Below, one piece after another: positions 8,925 to 17,190 of a stretch of 64,000 bases of DNA (positions are counted from its first letter, which is position 1; the number at the start of each line of letters is the position of its first letter). The stretch covers positions 62,001 to 126,000 of the forward strand of contig NZ_JXDG01000045.1 in NCBI RefSeq assembly GCF_000820515.1. Reading direction: 5' to 3'. The position numbers and the translations under genes are program-made. Under the pieces are notes generated by a model. The model was given only the letters and a program-made list of their open reading frames with translations. It ran no database searches and had not been told where the DNA came from. The DNA is from Pseudomonas batumici (GTDB taxonomy: Bacteria > Pseudomonadota > Gammaproteobacteria > Pseudomonadales > Pseudomonadaceae).

Positions 8925-9890
8925 TTACAGGCACCTCATCCCTTTCAGCGTGGTTTCCACTGCCTGGTCCAAGGGCGTATGCGGCTCCGTCCCCAGTACG
9001 CTCAACAGGTGGGCATTGCTCATGCGCAGCGGCTTGCGCCACAGGTAGCGCATCTCCAGCATCTCGCGAAAGGTGGTCACAAACGGCGAGACCAGTCCCA
9101 CCAGCCACCAGGGAAAACGCCGCAGTCTCGCCCGGCCGCCGGCGCGTTCGACCACGCGGCGGATGGCGGTCGCTATCTGGGTACCGTCGGCGTCCCAATA
9201 CCCGGTCATATGAAAGGTCGCGAAAGGCGCCAAGTGCTCTCGACGCTCCAATAGCTCGACCATGGTCCGCGCCACGTCCGGCAGGTAGGCCCACTGGTGA
9301 CCGACGCCCGGATCACTCGGCAGATTGATCACCTTCACCGCCTGCCCGGGCTTGATCATCCCCTGGGAAAACCAGCTGTTGCCGGCCTGCGGTCCGAAGA
9401 AGTCGCCCGAGCGCAGCACAATCGCTCGAACCCCGTCTCGCGTCGCGTCCCGCAAGCGCTGCTCAAGCGCGACACGAATACGCCCCTTGCGGGTCAACGG
9501 ACGCTGCGCCGACTGCTCGTCCAACCCGGCAAACGCATCCGGACCGTAGTTGTAGACCGTGCCCGGCAACACAATGGTCGCACCTTCAAGACGGGCGGCC
9601 GCAATCGTGTTGTCGATCATCGGCAGCACCTGCTCGGCCCAGTGGCGATAACCCGGCGGGTTGACCCCGTGCACGATCACGCTGCAGCCCTGCGCCGCAC
9701 GCACCACGTCGTCACGCTCGAGCGCATCGCCCCGCAACCACTGGATGCCGTCACGCTGTTCAGCCGCCGTGGCCAAGCCGCGCTTGAGCGCCTGCACCTG
9801 CCAGCCGCCGTCGCGCAGTTGCCGCGCCACTTCGCCGCCAATGCCGCCGCTTGCCCCCAGGACCAGGACCTTGTTGCCCAGTGCTGCCAT
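8925..9890 (-). CDS. NAD(P)-dependent epimerase/dehydratase family (SDR) protein
   Basis: A 321-residue Rossmann protein: VLVLGASGGIGGEVARQL at residues ~8-25 holds the GxxGxxG dinucleotide loop. VYNYGPDAF gives a tyrosine in the extended/atypical SDR catalytic region, and the C-terminal half is the variable substrate domain. The start MAALGNK has GGAGA seven bases upstream. It is divergent from a LysR regulator sharing a 95-base promoter region with a dyad, so the regulator probably controls it. The substrate is not apparent. Confidence 0.8.
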   Translation of the reverse strand: MAALGNKVLVLGASGGIGGEVARQLRDGGWQVQALKRGLATAAEQRDGIQWLRGDALERDDVVRAAQGCSVIVHGVNPPGYRHWAEQVLPMIDNTIAAARLEGATIVLPGTVYNYGPDAFAGLDEQSAQRPLTRKGRIRVALEQRLRDATRDGVRAIVLRSGDFFGPQAGNSWFSQGMIKPGQAVKVINLPSDPGVGHQWAYLPDVARTMVELLERREHLAPFATFHMTGYWDADGTQIATAIRRVVERAGGRARLRRFPWWLVGLVSPFVTTFREMLEMRYLWRKPLRMSNAHLLSVLGTEPHTPLDQAVETTLKGMRCL

Positions 9891-9954
9891 GTCGATTCTC
9901 CAGAAAGGTGGTGATGAACAGAGTCTGACCCCGCCCCTTCTGGAAATAAATTGC

Positions 9955-9968
9955 ATAGCACAAGCTAT
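9955..9968. promoter_or_regulatory. Inverted repeat, candidate LysR-type operator
   Basis: Perfect 5-base inverted repeat ATAGC-ACAA-GCTAT in the 95-base region between the divergent SDR and LysR genes. Position and symmetry fit a LysR binding site serving both promoters; binding is inferred. Confidence 0.45.
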
Positions 9969-9985
9969 CCGCCATACATTTATGC

Positions 9986-10888
9986 ATGGACCAGAGCATG
10001 AGTTGGGAACTGTACCGTACGTTGCTTGCCGTGCTGACGGAGGGCTCGCTCTCGGGCGCCGCACGCACGCTGGGGATCGCCCAGCCCACTGTGGGCCGTC
10101 ACATCGCCGCGCTGGAAGCCTCGTTCAAGCAACCGCTGTTCACCCGCTCGCAGACCGGCTTGCTGCCCACCGAAACCGCCCTGGCGCTGCGCGGCTATGC
10201 CGAGGCCATGCAACACACCGCCGCCGCGCTGGAGCGGGCCGCCACGGGCCAGGGCCAGGCGGTGAGCGGCACGGTGCGGATATCCGCCAGCGAGATCATC
10301 GCGGTCGAGGTCCTGCCCCCCACGCTGGCGCTACTGCACCAGGCCCATCCGCAACTCAGGATCGAGCTGCTGGCCACCGACAAGGTGCAGGATCTGCTGC
10401 AACGGGAGGCCGACATTGCGGTGCGCATGACCGCGCCGAAACAGGATCAACTGATCGCCCGGCGTATCGGCAATGTGGAAGTGGGTGCTTATGCACACGC
10501 GGACTATCTGCAACGCAACGGCACGCCTGCCACACTGGCCGACCTGTCACGCCATGCGCTGATCGGCTTCGATGTGCCCACGCCGTTCCTGCGCGCCGCC
10601 AGCAAGCAGTTGCCCGGCTGGAACCGCGAGGCCTTCGCGCTGCGCACCGACAGCAACCTGGCGCAACTGGCGATGATCCGCGCCGGCTGTGGCATCGGCT
10701 TCTGTCAGGTCGCGCTGGCGAACCGCATGCCGACACTGGTTCGGCTCTTGCCACAGCAGCTCGGTTTCCAGCTGGAAACCTGGGTGACCATGCACGAGGA
10801 CCTGCGCACCAGCCCCCGTTGCAAGGCGACGTTCGATGCGCTGGTGGAGTGCCTCCAGGCCCATACCCGCGTCACGCACCAAGAATGA
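9986..10888 (+). CDS. LysR-family transcriptional regulator
   Basis: A 300-residue regulator (296 if the second Met, MSWEL, is used). The N-terminal winged helix-turn-helix is clear (LAVLTEGSLSGAARTLGIAQPTVGRHIAALE), followed by the periplasmic-binding-protein-like effector domain, with its first strand in VSGTVRISASEIIAVEV. It is divergent from the SDR gene and separated by a dyad; LysR regulators generally control the divergent neighbour and themselves. The effector is unknown. Confidence 0.88.
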   Translation: MDQSMSWELYRTLLAVLTEGSLSGAARTLGIAQPTVGRHIAALEASFKQPLFTRSQTGLLPTETALALRGYAEAMQHTAAALERAATGQGQAVSGTVRISASEIIAVEVLPPTLALLHQAHPQLRIELLATDKVQDLLQREADIAVRMTAPKQDQLIARRIGNVEVGAYAHADYLQRNGTPATLADLSRHALIGFDVPTPFLRAASKQLPGWNREAFALRTDSNLAQLAMIRAGCGIGFCQVALANRMPTLVRLLPQQLGFQLETWVTMHEDLRTSPRCKATFDALVECLQAHTRVTHQE

Positions 10889-10925
10889 GTTCGAAGGCCG
10901 TCACCCGGCGAATAGACGGTTTGCG

Positions 10926-11861
10926 TCACGCCGCCAGATGAAGTTCGACCGTGACGTGCACCAGTTCCTCATGGATTGCCAACTGCTGCTTGAAGTAGTC
11001 GGGCGTGACCGGCGCTCGCGTCACCAGGCTTAGCACGCAGGCGAACTGCCCCTTCCCGACCCGCCAGACATGCAGATCGCTGATGGAGGCCGGAATGGGG
11101 CTGGCGGCGATGACCTCGCGGATTTCCTCGACCACCGGCGCATCCATTTCCGCGTCCAGCAACACCCGGCTGGTCTGGCGGATCAGCCCATGGGCCCAGC
11201 TCGCCACCAGCCCCGCGCCGACAATCCCCATCAGCGGGTCGAGCCACGCCGCGCCCCAGACCTTGCCGCCGATCAGCGCCAGGATCGCGAGCACCGAGGT
11301 GGCCGCATCGGCCACGACATGCAGGTAGGCCGAACGAAGGTTCAGATCGTGGGCGTGTTCATGGGCTTCGCCGTGATGATGGTCGTGGTGGTGATCGTGG
11401 GCATGGCCGTCCTTGAGCAGCCAGGCGCAGGCCAGGTTGACCATCAACCCGACGATGCCGATGACGATGGCCTCGTCATAGTGGATGGGCGCGGGCGAAA
11501 TCAGCCGCTCGACCGACTGATACACCATCAGCCCCGCCACCATCACCAGGAACAACGCACTGGTGTAGCCGCCCAGCACTTCGATCTTCCAGGTACCGAA
11601 GGCAAAGCGGTTGTCGCTGGACAGGCGCCGGGCCGCGCCGTAGGCCAGTACCGACAGCCCCAATGCCAAGGCATGGGAACTCATGTGCCAGCCGTCGGCG
11701 AACAGCGCCATCGAGTTGTAGTACCAGCCGCCGGCGATCTCGGCGACCATCATCACCGCGGTCAGGATCATCGCGCGCCGGGTACTGGTCTCCGCCAGCG
11801 GATTTCCATCGTTGAGGATTTTCGAATGGCAGTTGTGATGAGTAGCATTGGGCGAAGACAT
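10926..11861 (-). CDS. dmeF: CDF-family Co/Ni efflux transporter DmeF
   Basis: A 311-residue cation diffusion facilitator with six predicted membrane helices. Metal-site residues are visible in FADGWHMSSH (helix 2) and HVVADAATS (helix 5). A His/Asp-rich cytoplasmic loop (GHAHDHHHDHHHGEAHEH) lies between helices 4 and 5, and a short cytoplasmic tail follows. This layout, with a divergent RcnR-like repressor, matches DmeF, which exports Co2+ and Ni2+ to the periplasm. The start MSSPNA was chosen because the longer reading frame would run through the operator into the divergent gene. Confidence 0.85.
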   Translation of the reverse strand: MSSPNATHHNCHSKILNDGNPLAETSTRRAMILTAVMMVAEIAGGWYYNSMALFADGWHMSSHALALGLSVLAYGAARRLSSDNRFAFGTWKIEVLGGYTSALFLVMVAGLMVYQSVERLISPAPIHYDEAIVIGIVGLMVNLACAWLLKDGHAHDHHHDHHHGEAHEHAHDLNLRSAYLHVVADAATSVLAILALIGGKVWGAAWLDPLMGIVGAGLVASWAHGLIRQTSRVLLDAEMDAPVVEEIREVIAASPIPASISDLHVWRVGKGQFACVLSLVTRAPVTPDYFKQQLAIHEELVHVTVELHLAA

Positions 11862-11895
11862 TGGGCTACAGTCCTGATGACAAGGTCGAAATATA

Positions 11896-11911
11896 CTATA
11901 CCCCAGTATAG
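11896..11911. promoter_or_regulatory. RcnR/DmeR-type operator
   Basis: Perfect palindrome CTATAC-CCCA-GTATAG in the 73-base gap between dmeF and its divergent regulator. The central C/G tract flanked by TACT/AGTA-like arms is the known architecture of RcnR/CsoR-family operators. Confidence 0.7.
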
Positions 11912-11934
11912 GTAACGCACAATGGAACAATTCT

Positions 11935-12210
11935 ATGCCGCATACCATCAAGGATAAAAAACGCCTGCTGACCCGTGTCAGGCGTATCAAGGGCCAGGCC
12001 GATGCGCTGGAAAACGCCTTGAACATGGAAGTCGAGTGCACCGCCGTGCTGCAACAGATCGCGGCGATCCGCGGGGCGATCAACGGCTTGATGGCCGAGG
12101 TGCTGGAAGGTCATATCCGCGAGCACCTGGGCGCGGACGATGTCACGCCGGCCCAGCGTCGAGAGGATGTGGATGAGGTGGTGTCGGCGCTGCGTTCGTA
12201 TTTGAAGTGA
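11935..12210 (+). CDS. dmeR: RcnR/FrmR-family metal-sensing repressor DmeR
   Basis: A 91-residue all-helical CsoR-superfamily protein. The fingerprint of RcnR-type Ni/Co ligands is complete: H3, C35 (VECTAVLQQ), H60 and H64 (EGHIREHL). FrmR, the formaldehyde sensor, has Glu at 64, so H64 favours metal sensing. It is divergent from dmeF with a palindromic operator between. By analogy it represses both genes and releases DNA on Co2+ or Ni2+ binding. Confidence 0.87.
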   Translation: MPHTIKDKKRLLTRVRRIKGQADALENALNMEVECTAVLQQIAAIRGAINGLMAEVLEGHIREHLGADDVTPAQRREDVDEVVSALRSYLK

Positions 12211-12321
12211 GGTCGCCGGGCCTGGTGCGGAACGCCTCACGCGGGAGGCGCGCCCTCTCCTGCTCGGCCCGACGGCGTCAGCCCGCTCGAACCACGCATC
12301 TGCCGCGGCTCAAGAAGCCTT

Positions 12322-13305
12322 TTACTTGACCAGCCGCGTTTCCTTGGAAGGCCTGTAGCCGAAGTACGCGCTATAGCATTTGCTGAAATGACTGGGCGAA
12401 ACAAAACCGCAGGCCACCAGCACATCGACCTGGGACAGCTCCGTGTGCTGAAGCAGTCGACGCGCCTCGGTGATGCGCAGTTCCAGGTAATAGCGTTGCG
12501 GCGTGGTGCCCAGTTGTTCCTTGAACAAACGCTCGAGCTGCCGACGGGAACGACCGGCGTAGACCGCCAGTTGCTCCAGTTCCAGCGGTTCCTCGAGGTT
12601 GGCATCCATCAGCTTGACCACCTCGCGCAGCGGCGCGCTCACACAGACATTTTCCGCCGGTTTTATGCGCCGGTAGCGAGACTCCTCGAACGCCAGAATG
12701 TCCTCGATACCCTCGACCAGGGCTTTGTCGTGCAGGCCCTTGATCCAGTCCAGCGCCATATGGAAAGCCCCGGAGGGGCTGGACGCGGTGAGCCTGTCCC
12801 GATCGATGACATAGGGCTCGCTGGTGACCTGTGTCGCCTTGGAGATTTCCGCGAGTGCCGGACGATGCTCGGGGTGAATCGCACAACGATACCCGTCCAG
12901 CAGGCCGGCGCTGCCCAGGAACCACGCGCCATTCCACAAGCCGGCCAGACTGACGCCCAGGTCCGACGCGGCCCTCAGCAGGCCGATGAACTCATCGTCG
13001 GCCTTCAGCTCGGTCCGGTAGCCGCCGCAAACGACCAGCAGATCGAGATCTTGAAGGGCGGCGCAATCGATACGGGCATCGGGTCGAATGACCAGGCCCA
13101 GGTCGCTGATGACCTCCCCGTCATTCAGGCCGAAGGTTCGGGAAGAGAACAACCCGGGTCGTAGCAGATTCGCCGTGACCAGCGTATCCAGTGCCTGGGT
13201 GAACGCCGGCAGCGAGAAATGCTCGAGCAACAGGAAGCCTGTCCGGGTCATTTGCCCAGACTGACCCGTTTTTTCATTCAGGTAGCGGAGGTTCTTTCCC
13301 TTCAT
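12322..13305 (-). CDS. GlxA-family transcriptional regulator (DJ-1/PfpI domain + AraC HTH)
   Basis: About 327 residues from the chosen start. The N-terminal ~190 residues form a DJ-1/PfpI-like amidotransferase fold (LLVVCGGYRTEL; LAGLWNGAWFLGSAGLLDG) in which the usual nucleophile Cys is replaced by Trp-Asn, so it is likely a ligand sensor only. The C-terminal ~100 residues hold the AraC DNA-binding domain (LAVYAGRSRRQLERLFKEQL; VACGFVSPSHFSKCY). The start is uncertain: a GTG at 13347 and an ATG at 13251 are in frame. It is divergent from the tyrosinase gene with a 300-base gap, but a regulatory link is only suggested by position. Confidence 0.8.
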   Translation of the reverse strand: MKGKNLRYLNEKTGQSGQMTRTGFLLLEHFSLPAFTQALDTLVTANLLRPGLFSSRTFGLNDGEVISDLGLVIRPDARIDCAALQDLDLLVVCGGYRTELKADDEFIGLLRAASDLGVSLAGLWNGAWFLGSAGLLDGYRCAIHPEHRPALAEISKATQVTSEPYVIDRDRLTASSPSGAFHMALDWIKGLHDKALVEGIEDILAFEESRYRRIKPAENVCVSAPLREVVKLMDANLEEPLELEQLAVYAGRSRRQLERLFKEQLGTTPQRYYLELRITEARRLLQHTELSQVDVLVACGFVSPSHFSKCYSAYFGYRPSKETRLVK

Positions 13306-13604
13306 CCCTCCGCTGAATTGGCGCCGTTCGATCACTGTATGAACCACTCGATTGCGTTGACCACTCTGTCGTCCGGTGCATGGATAGAGCCCCGCGCCAG
13401 GCGCCAGCAGTGTAAGAGATCCCTTCCTCTGGCGCCATTATGCGACGGATCAGGCCAACTGAAACCCGTGACGCAGCGTCCCCGAACGCGGGACCTCAAC
13501 CGTTCGGCGCTCGTACTGGCACGTTGCCAGATCGCAGATATGCTGATGATGGCGCAGTAACCCCCCCCGAGCCTTTCGGGCCATCCGGCAACAAGGAGGT
13601 CACC

Positions 13605-15221
13605 ATGTCATCCGCCCCACGCGTACGCCGTTCTCTCAGTGATATCCAGCACGACTATGACCACGGCAAGAAAGATGAACTTGAAGCCCTGATCCGCGCC
13701 TGGAAAGGCATCAAGGATCTTCCCGCCAACGACCCCAACTCCTTCTTCGCCATCGGTGGCCTGCATGGCGAGCCGTTCCGTGGTCAAGGCAAGACCGACC
13801 CCAACTGGTGGGGCGGCTACTGCCAGCACGGCACGGTGCTCTTTCCGAGCTGGCACCGCGCCTATCTCTGGCGCCTGGAAGAGGCGCTGCGCAGCATCCC
13901 CAAATGTGAAAACGTCACCCTGCCGTTCTGGGATGAATGCAGCGACGAGTCGCGAGAAAACGGCATTCCTTCGGCCCTGACCCAGGAATACTTCGTGATC
14001 GACGGGCAGAAGATCGAAAACCCGCTGCGCTCTTTCGTGTTCCCGCAAACCATCACCGATGAGCTCCCGGTGACACCGGACAACCCCATCATCTACAGCA
14101 AGCCCGAAGGCTACGAGACCGTGCGCTATCCGCTGTCCGGGCTGGTGGGCACCGAAGCTGACCGCAAAGCCACGGAGGCACACAACGCACAGTTCCAGGA
14201 CACGGCGAAGAACATCACCTACCTCAATGAGAACGTCAGTACCTGGCTGAGCGGCAAGATCAAGATCGGTGGCAAGTGGCGCGGCGAGGTGTTCAGTCGT
14301 TTCGAAAGCTGCCTGGACGCCCCGAACTACACGCTGTTCTCCAATACCACCTCGACCGGCGAGAAGAACAAGACCGCCCCGGCGGGCACGCACTATGTGC
14401 CGCTGGAGGAACCCCACAACTTCATGCACCTGGCGGTCGGCGGTTTCGACTACCCGGGCGCGGGCGACAGTTCAGCGATTCCCGGGGCCAACGGCGATAT
14501 GGGCGAGAATGAAACCGCCGGCCTGGACCCGATTTTCTTCTTCCACCACTGCTTTATCGACTACGTGTTCTGGATCTGGCAGCGCCGGCAAGGGACCACC
14601 GATGAATTCAGCATCGACCCCAACGATCCCGGCGCCTCCTACTATAAACCCTACAAAATACAACCCCCTGCGGGCGCCGCGGGCCTGGACCCGAACGCCA
14701 TCCTGAGCCTGGACACCAGCCTCGATCCCTTCGTCAAGGCCGACGGCAAACCCTTCACCACCCGTGACTGCATCAACATCGAGAAGCAACTGGGCTACGT
14801 CTATGGCACGGGCTCCCTGGATGCCTATGCCCAACCCGCCAAGCAGTTGCTGTTCAAGGCCGATGCAGCGCAGCCCAGCGGCAAGACCCTACGGGTCAGC
14901 CGTATCAACCGGGCGAAAATCCGTGGCTCGTTCCTGATCTCGGCCTATGCCAAGGTCGACGGCAAGCGAGAGTACCTGGGTACCCGGGCGATCCTCAGCC
15001 GTTGGCACGTCGAAGGTTGCATGAACTGCCAGACGCACCTGGAAGCCACGGCCACCTTCAAGCTGCCACTCAACGCCGATGACTCGGCGATTGACGAGGG
15101 CAGTATCGAGGTGGAAATACAGACCCGTGACACGGTCCTGAAGCGGCCAAATGCGGCAGGTCTGCTCAGCGCCGGCAAGCTCGACACCGCGGACGCGCCG
15201 TTCAAACTGGAAACCTACTGA
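13605..15221 (+). CDS. Tyrosinase (type-3 dicopper oxidase) with C-terminal CxxC domain
   Basis: A 538-residue protein behind a near-perfect AAGGAGGT ribosome site. CuA ligands appear as H54 (GGLHGEPF), H75 (YCQHG) and H84 (SWHRAYL); CuB ligands as H271, H275 (PHNFMHL) and H314/H315 (FFFHHCFIDYVFW). C73-x-H75 fits the Cys-His thioether seen in many tyrosinases. There is no signal peptide, so it is cytosolic as made. The last ~170 residues form an extra domain with C472-x-x-C475, like the shielding domains of pro-tyrosinases. The family oxidises monophenols and o-diphenols to o-quinones. No separate copper chaperone gene is adjacent. Confidence 0.9.
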   Translation: MSSAPRVRRSLSDIQHDYDHGKKDELEALIRAWKGIKDLPANDPNSFFAIGGLHGEPFRGQGKTDPNWWGGYCQHGTVLFPSWHRAYLWRLEEALRSIPKCENVTLPFWDECSDESRENGIPSALTQEYFVIDGQKIENPLRSFVFPQTITDELPVTPDNPIIYSKPEGYETVRYPLSGLVGTEADRKATEAHNAQFQDTAKNITYLNENVSTWLSGKIKIGGKWRGEVFSRFESCLDAPNYTLFSNTTSTGEKNKTAPAGTHYVPLEEPHNFMHLAVGGFDYPGAGDSSAIPGANGDMGENETAGLDPIFFFHHCFIDYVFWIWQRRQGTTDEFSIDPNDPGASYYKPYKIQPPAGAAGLDPNAILSLDTSLDPFVKADGKPFTTRDCINIEKQLGYVYGTGSLDAYAQPAKQLLFKADAAQPSGKTLRVSRINRAKIRGSFLISAYAKVDGKREYLGTRAILSRWHVEGCMNCQTHLEATATFKLPLNADDSAIDEGSIEVEIQTRDTVLKRPNAAGLLSAGKLDTADAPFKLETY

Positions 15222-15253
15222 TTCCACAGCGGGCTTTGCCCACTGCCGGTGCG

Positions 15254-15278
15254 GCGACCGAAGTCGATCTTCGGTCGC
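15254..15278. terminator. Hairpin between convergent genes
   Basis: Perfect 10-base stem GCGACCGAAG/CTTCGGTCGC with a 5-base loop, between the tyrosinase stop and the convergent small gene. There is no good T-tract on either side, so it is a weak or factor-assisted terminator. Confidence 0.5.
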
Positions 15279-15320
15279 TGCGCCTGCCCTGCCACGACTC
15301 GCTTGAGAGCCGATGCGCGG

Positions 15321-15908
15321 CTAGAACAGATAGCCCATGTAGATCGCGGCGCCACCACCGGCCTGCACGCCAACGTTAATGCCTGCCATGACCACCGCCC
15401 CCTTGGCCGACTGCAGCAACTGCCGGTTGACCGTGGTGGAGGCAATGAGCGAGGTTGCCGGGTTGGAGTTCAGAGCAGCCGCCAATGCCAGCAGCTTGGG
15501 ATCAAGCCCGAACAACAGGGCCGTGGCCGAACCGCCGACCAACAGCCCACCCCCCACTTCGGTGTACATGCAAGGCCCAGTGATGTCATCACTGGTCAGG
15601 TCACGACCGACCAAGGAGTCGCTGACAAACACCTTGCCGAAGCTAGTAAAAGCCTCCGCCGCGCCGGCTCCACTCACGCCCTTACCCTTAATCTGGATAT
15701 TTATCTTGCCGAAACGCGGCAGCCGCGCGCCAAATCCGGCACCCACCCCGACGCCGCCGTAGCGGTAGCTGATGTCCTCGCCCTGGGGCGAGCGCAAAAT
15801 GATCGAACCGCCACTGCCCGCCACCATGACCACGGTCAGACCGCCACCACTGGCGGTCTGATACTTCCAGCGGCTTTCATTAACCGGGATGGGGATGTTG
15901 TAGCTCAT
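15321..15908 (-). CDS. Glycine-rich hypothetical protein
   Basis: A 195-residue protein, unrecognised. The first ~30 residues are polar (MSYNIPIPVNESRWKYQTAS). Then come glycine-rich, short-beta-strand stretches (GGGLTVVMVAGSGGSIILRS; YGGVGVGAGFG; TEVGGGLLVGGSATALLFG) and a Gly/Ala-rich hydrophobic end that may insert in a membrane. No signal peptide is seen. The start MSYN lies 4 bases after the stop of a DUF3592 membrane gene, so the two form a unit. Composition suggests a membrane-associated or self-assembling protein; the function is unknown. Confidence 0.65.
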   Translation of the reverse strand: MSYNIPIPVNESRWKYQTASGGGLTVVMVAGSGGSIILRSPQGEDISYRYGGVGVGAGFGARLPRFGKINIQIKGKGVSGAGAAEAFTSFGKVFVSDSLVGRDLTSDDITGPCMYTEVGGGLLVGGSATALLFGLDPKLLALAAALNSNPATSLIASTTVNRQLLQSAKGAVVMAGINVGVQAGGGAAIYMGYLF

Positions 15909-15912
15909 ACGT

Positions 15913-16356
15913 TCAAAGTCCTTTATGTGAATGAACCGCACCGCAACCGCGCTGATGAATGACTATCGCCAGACCGACAAAGGTGAACATCAGACCGAGG
16001 CAACCCAGTAGCCCGGAAGGCCCCCACAGAGCGCCCGGGTCATCGACGACGGCGCTGCCAGCCGGTTGCTCGGGTAGGTAATACACCCGCACCGGCTGAT
16101 TCTGCTGATAGCCGAAGATAATACCGCCCTGGGGGTAGGAAATCTTTTCACCACTGCGGGTGGTGAAGGCGATCTCGGGATGCGAACCACCGGCATTCAA
16201 GTGGCTGACGATGCCATCGGCGGTCTCTGCGTGGGCGAGGAGTTCGCGTCGTTCAAGAGTGAGATTGACGGTAATGCCCAACAGGCCGATACCAATCAGG
16301 GCAAAAAGCAGACCCTGCAGTATCTTCCCGATGCGTGACGGGGTGAAGTTAGCCAT
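15913..16356 (-). CDS. DUF3592-family membrane protein
   Basis: A 147-residue protein. A helix at ~12-32 (GLLFALIGIGLLGITVNLTL) and a second at ~112-132 (LLGCLGLMFTFVGLAIVI) flank a ~75-residue extracytoplasmic beta domain with TADGIVSHL and PVRVYYLPEQPAGSAVVDD, the hallmark of DUF3592. The start MANF was chosen over longer frames because it leads straight into the first helix. It shares a transcript with the glycine-rich gene downstream. The family function is unknown. Confidence 0.75.
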   Translation of the reverse strand: MANFTPSRIGKILQGLLFALIGIGLLGITVNLTLERRELLAHAETADGIVSHLNAGGSHPEIAFTTRSGEKISYPQGGIIFGYQQNQPVRVYYLPEQPAGSAVVDDPGALWGPSGLLGCLGLMFTFVGLAIVIHQRGCGAVHSHKGL

Positions 16357-16433
16357 GCTTGTCTCGGTATTCGTCCATGAAAGAGGAAACTCAGGATAGC
16401 AAGAAAGCTTCGAGAGGAAATCCAAAAACCAAC

Positions 16434-16461
16434 AAAGCCCAGCACGAGGCTGGGCTTTTTT
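16434..16461. terminator. Rho-independent terminator, both directions
   Basis: Ten-base perfect stem AAAGCCCAGC/GCTGGGCTTT with loop ACGAG, then a T-tract on the + strand and T-rich sequence on the - strand. It lies downstream of the minus-strand exported-protein gene that ends at 16510. Confidence 0.8.
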
Positions 16462-16509
16462 GTGAGTGTAGCACTTGAAGAAAGGCTAATGACTTCCTGG
16501 CATCAGCGG

Positions 16510-16965
16510 TTATGCGGCATCGCTCCAGTGGAGGTTCAGATCACGAACAGCGCCGCCTTTAACCTCAACGGTGCTTCGTTGTTCGAGTCCATTACGAGTA
16601 CCGACAATGACATATTTCCCAGGTGACAAGTTGACATAAACGATAGGGCCGACCTCATTCAGCGTCAGCAGCTCATGCCCTTGCATGCTCTGGATTTTCA
16701 CGTTGATATCCGGCACATATTCATTGCTCGGACCGGTGGAGAAGGTCATATGCAGGTTGTATCCCTTGGTCTGCTGAATGGCCCTCGACTCATCGAGTCC
16801 GATACCGCCTGACAGATAGGCGATTCCGTTTTGCTGCTGTTGTTCCAACTGCACCGCGGAGTAGTCTATCGGCTCGTTAGTGACCGCCTGCCTTGCCGTT
16901 GCAGACAAGCTTGTCAAGGCTGCCAAGACGGCTGCCGATACCGCAAGTAAGCGCAAGGTTTTCAT
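16510..16965 (-). CDS. Exported hypothetical protein, carboxypeptidase-regulatory-like fold
   Basis: A 151-residue protein with a Sec signal peptide (MKTLRLLAVSAAVLAALTSL, cleavage near SATA). The mature part has a glutamine-rich stretch (QLEQQQQNG), then a beta-sandwich-like end (GPIVYVNLSPGKYVIVGTRN, STVEVKGGAVRDLNL) typical of carboxypeptidase-regulatory or transthyretin-like domains found in periplasmic proteins. The start MKTL is chosen for the signal peptide. Single gene with its own terminator; role unknown. Confidence 0.7.
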   Translation of the reverse strand: MKTLRLLAVSAAVLAALTSLSATARQAVTNEPIDYSAVQLEQQQQNGIAYLSGGIGLDESRAIQQTKGYNLHMTFSTGPSNEYVPDINVKIQSMQGHELLTLNEVGPIVYVNLSPGKYVIVGTRNGLEQRSTVEVKGGAVRDLNLHWSDAA

Positions 16966-17148
16966 GATGACGACTCCCGGGTTCTTGCAGAACCCATGCA
17001 GGGATGCCACCACTGAGCGCTATACCATAAAACGGTGGTATCCCGATTCAAGTCACTCCTTATACTGTTGATCCCTCAAGTTCCAAAAAGTTTATATTTT
17101 GTTCATTGGCTGTTTTGACCGTTCGGTATGAGGCCTCCACAAAACAAC

Positions 17149-17173
17149 AAAGCCCAGCACTAGACTGGGCTTT
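17149..17173. terminator. Rho-independent terminator hairpin
   Basis: Nine-base stem AAAGCCCAG/CTGGGCTTT with a 7-base loop, immediately past the stop of the minus-strand lipoprotein gene. The stem is nearly identical to the terminator at 16434. Confidence 0.75.
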
Positions 17174-17190
17174 CATTGAGTCTCAAGGGA

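Noticed and set aside
13219..13560. 113-codon + strand frame before the tyrosinase
   Set aside because: Overlaps the start of the opposite GlxA-type gene, has no ribosome site and no recognisable content.
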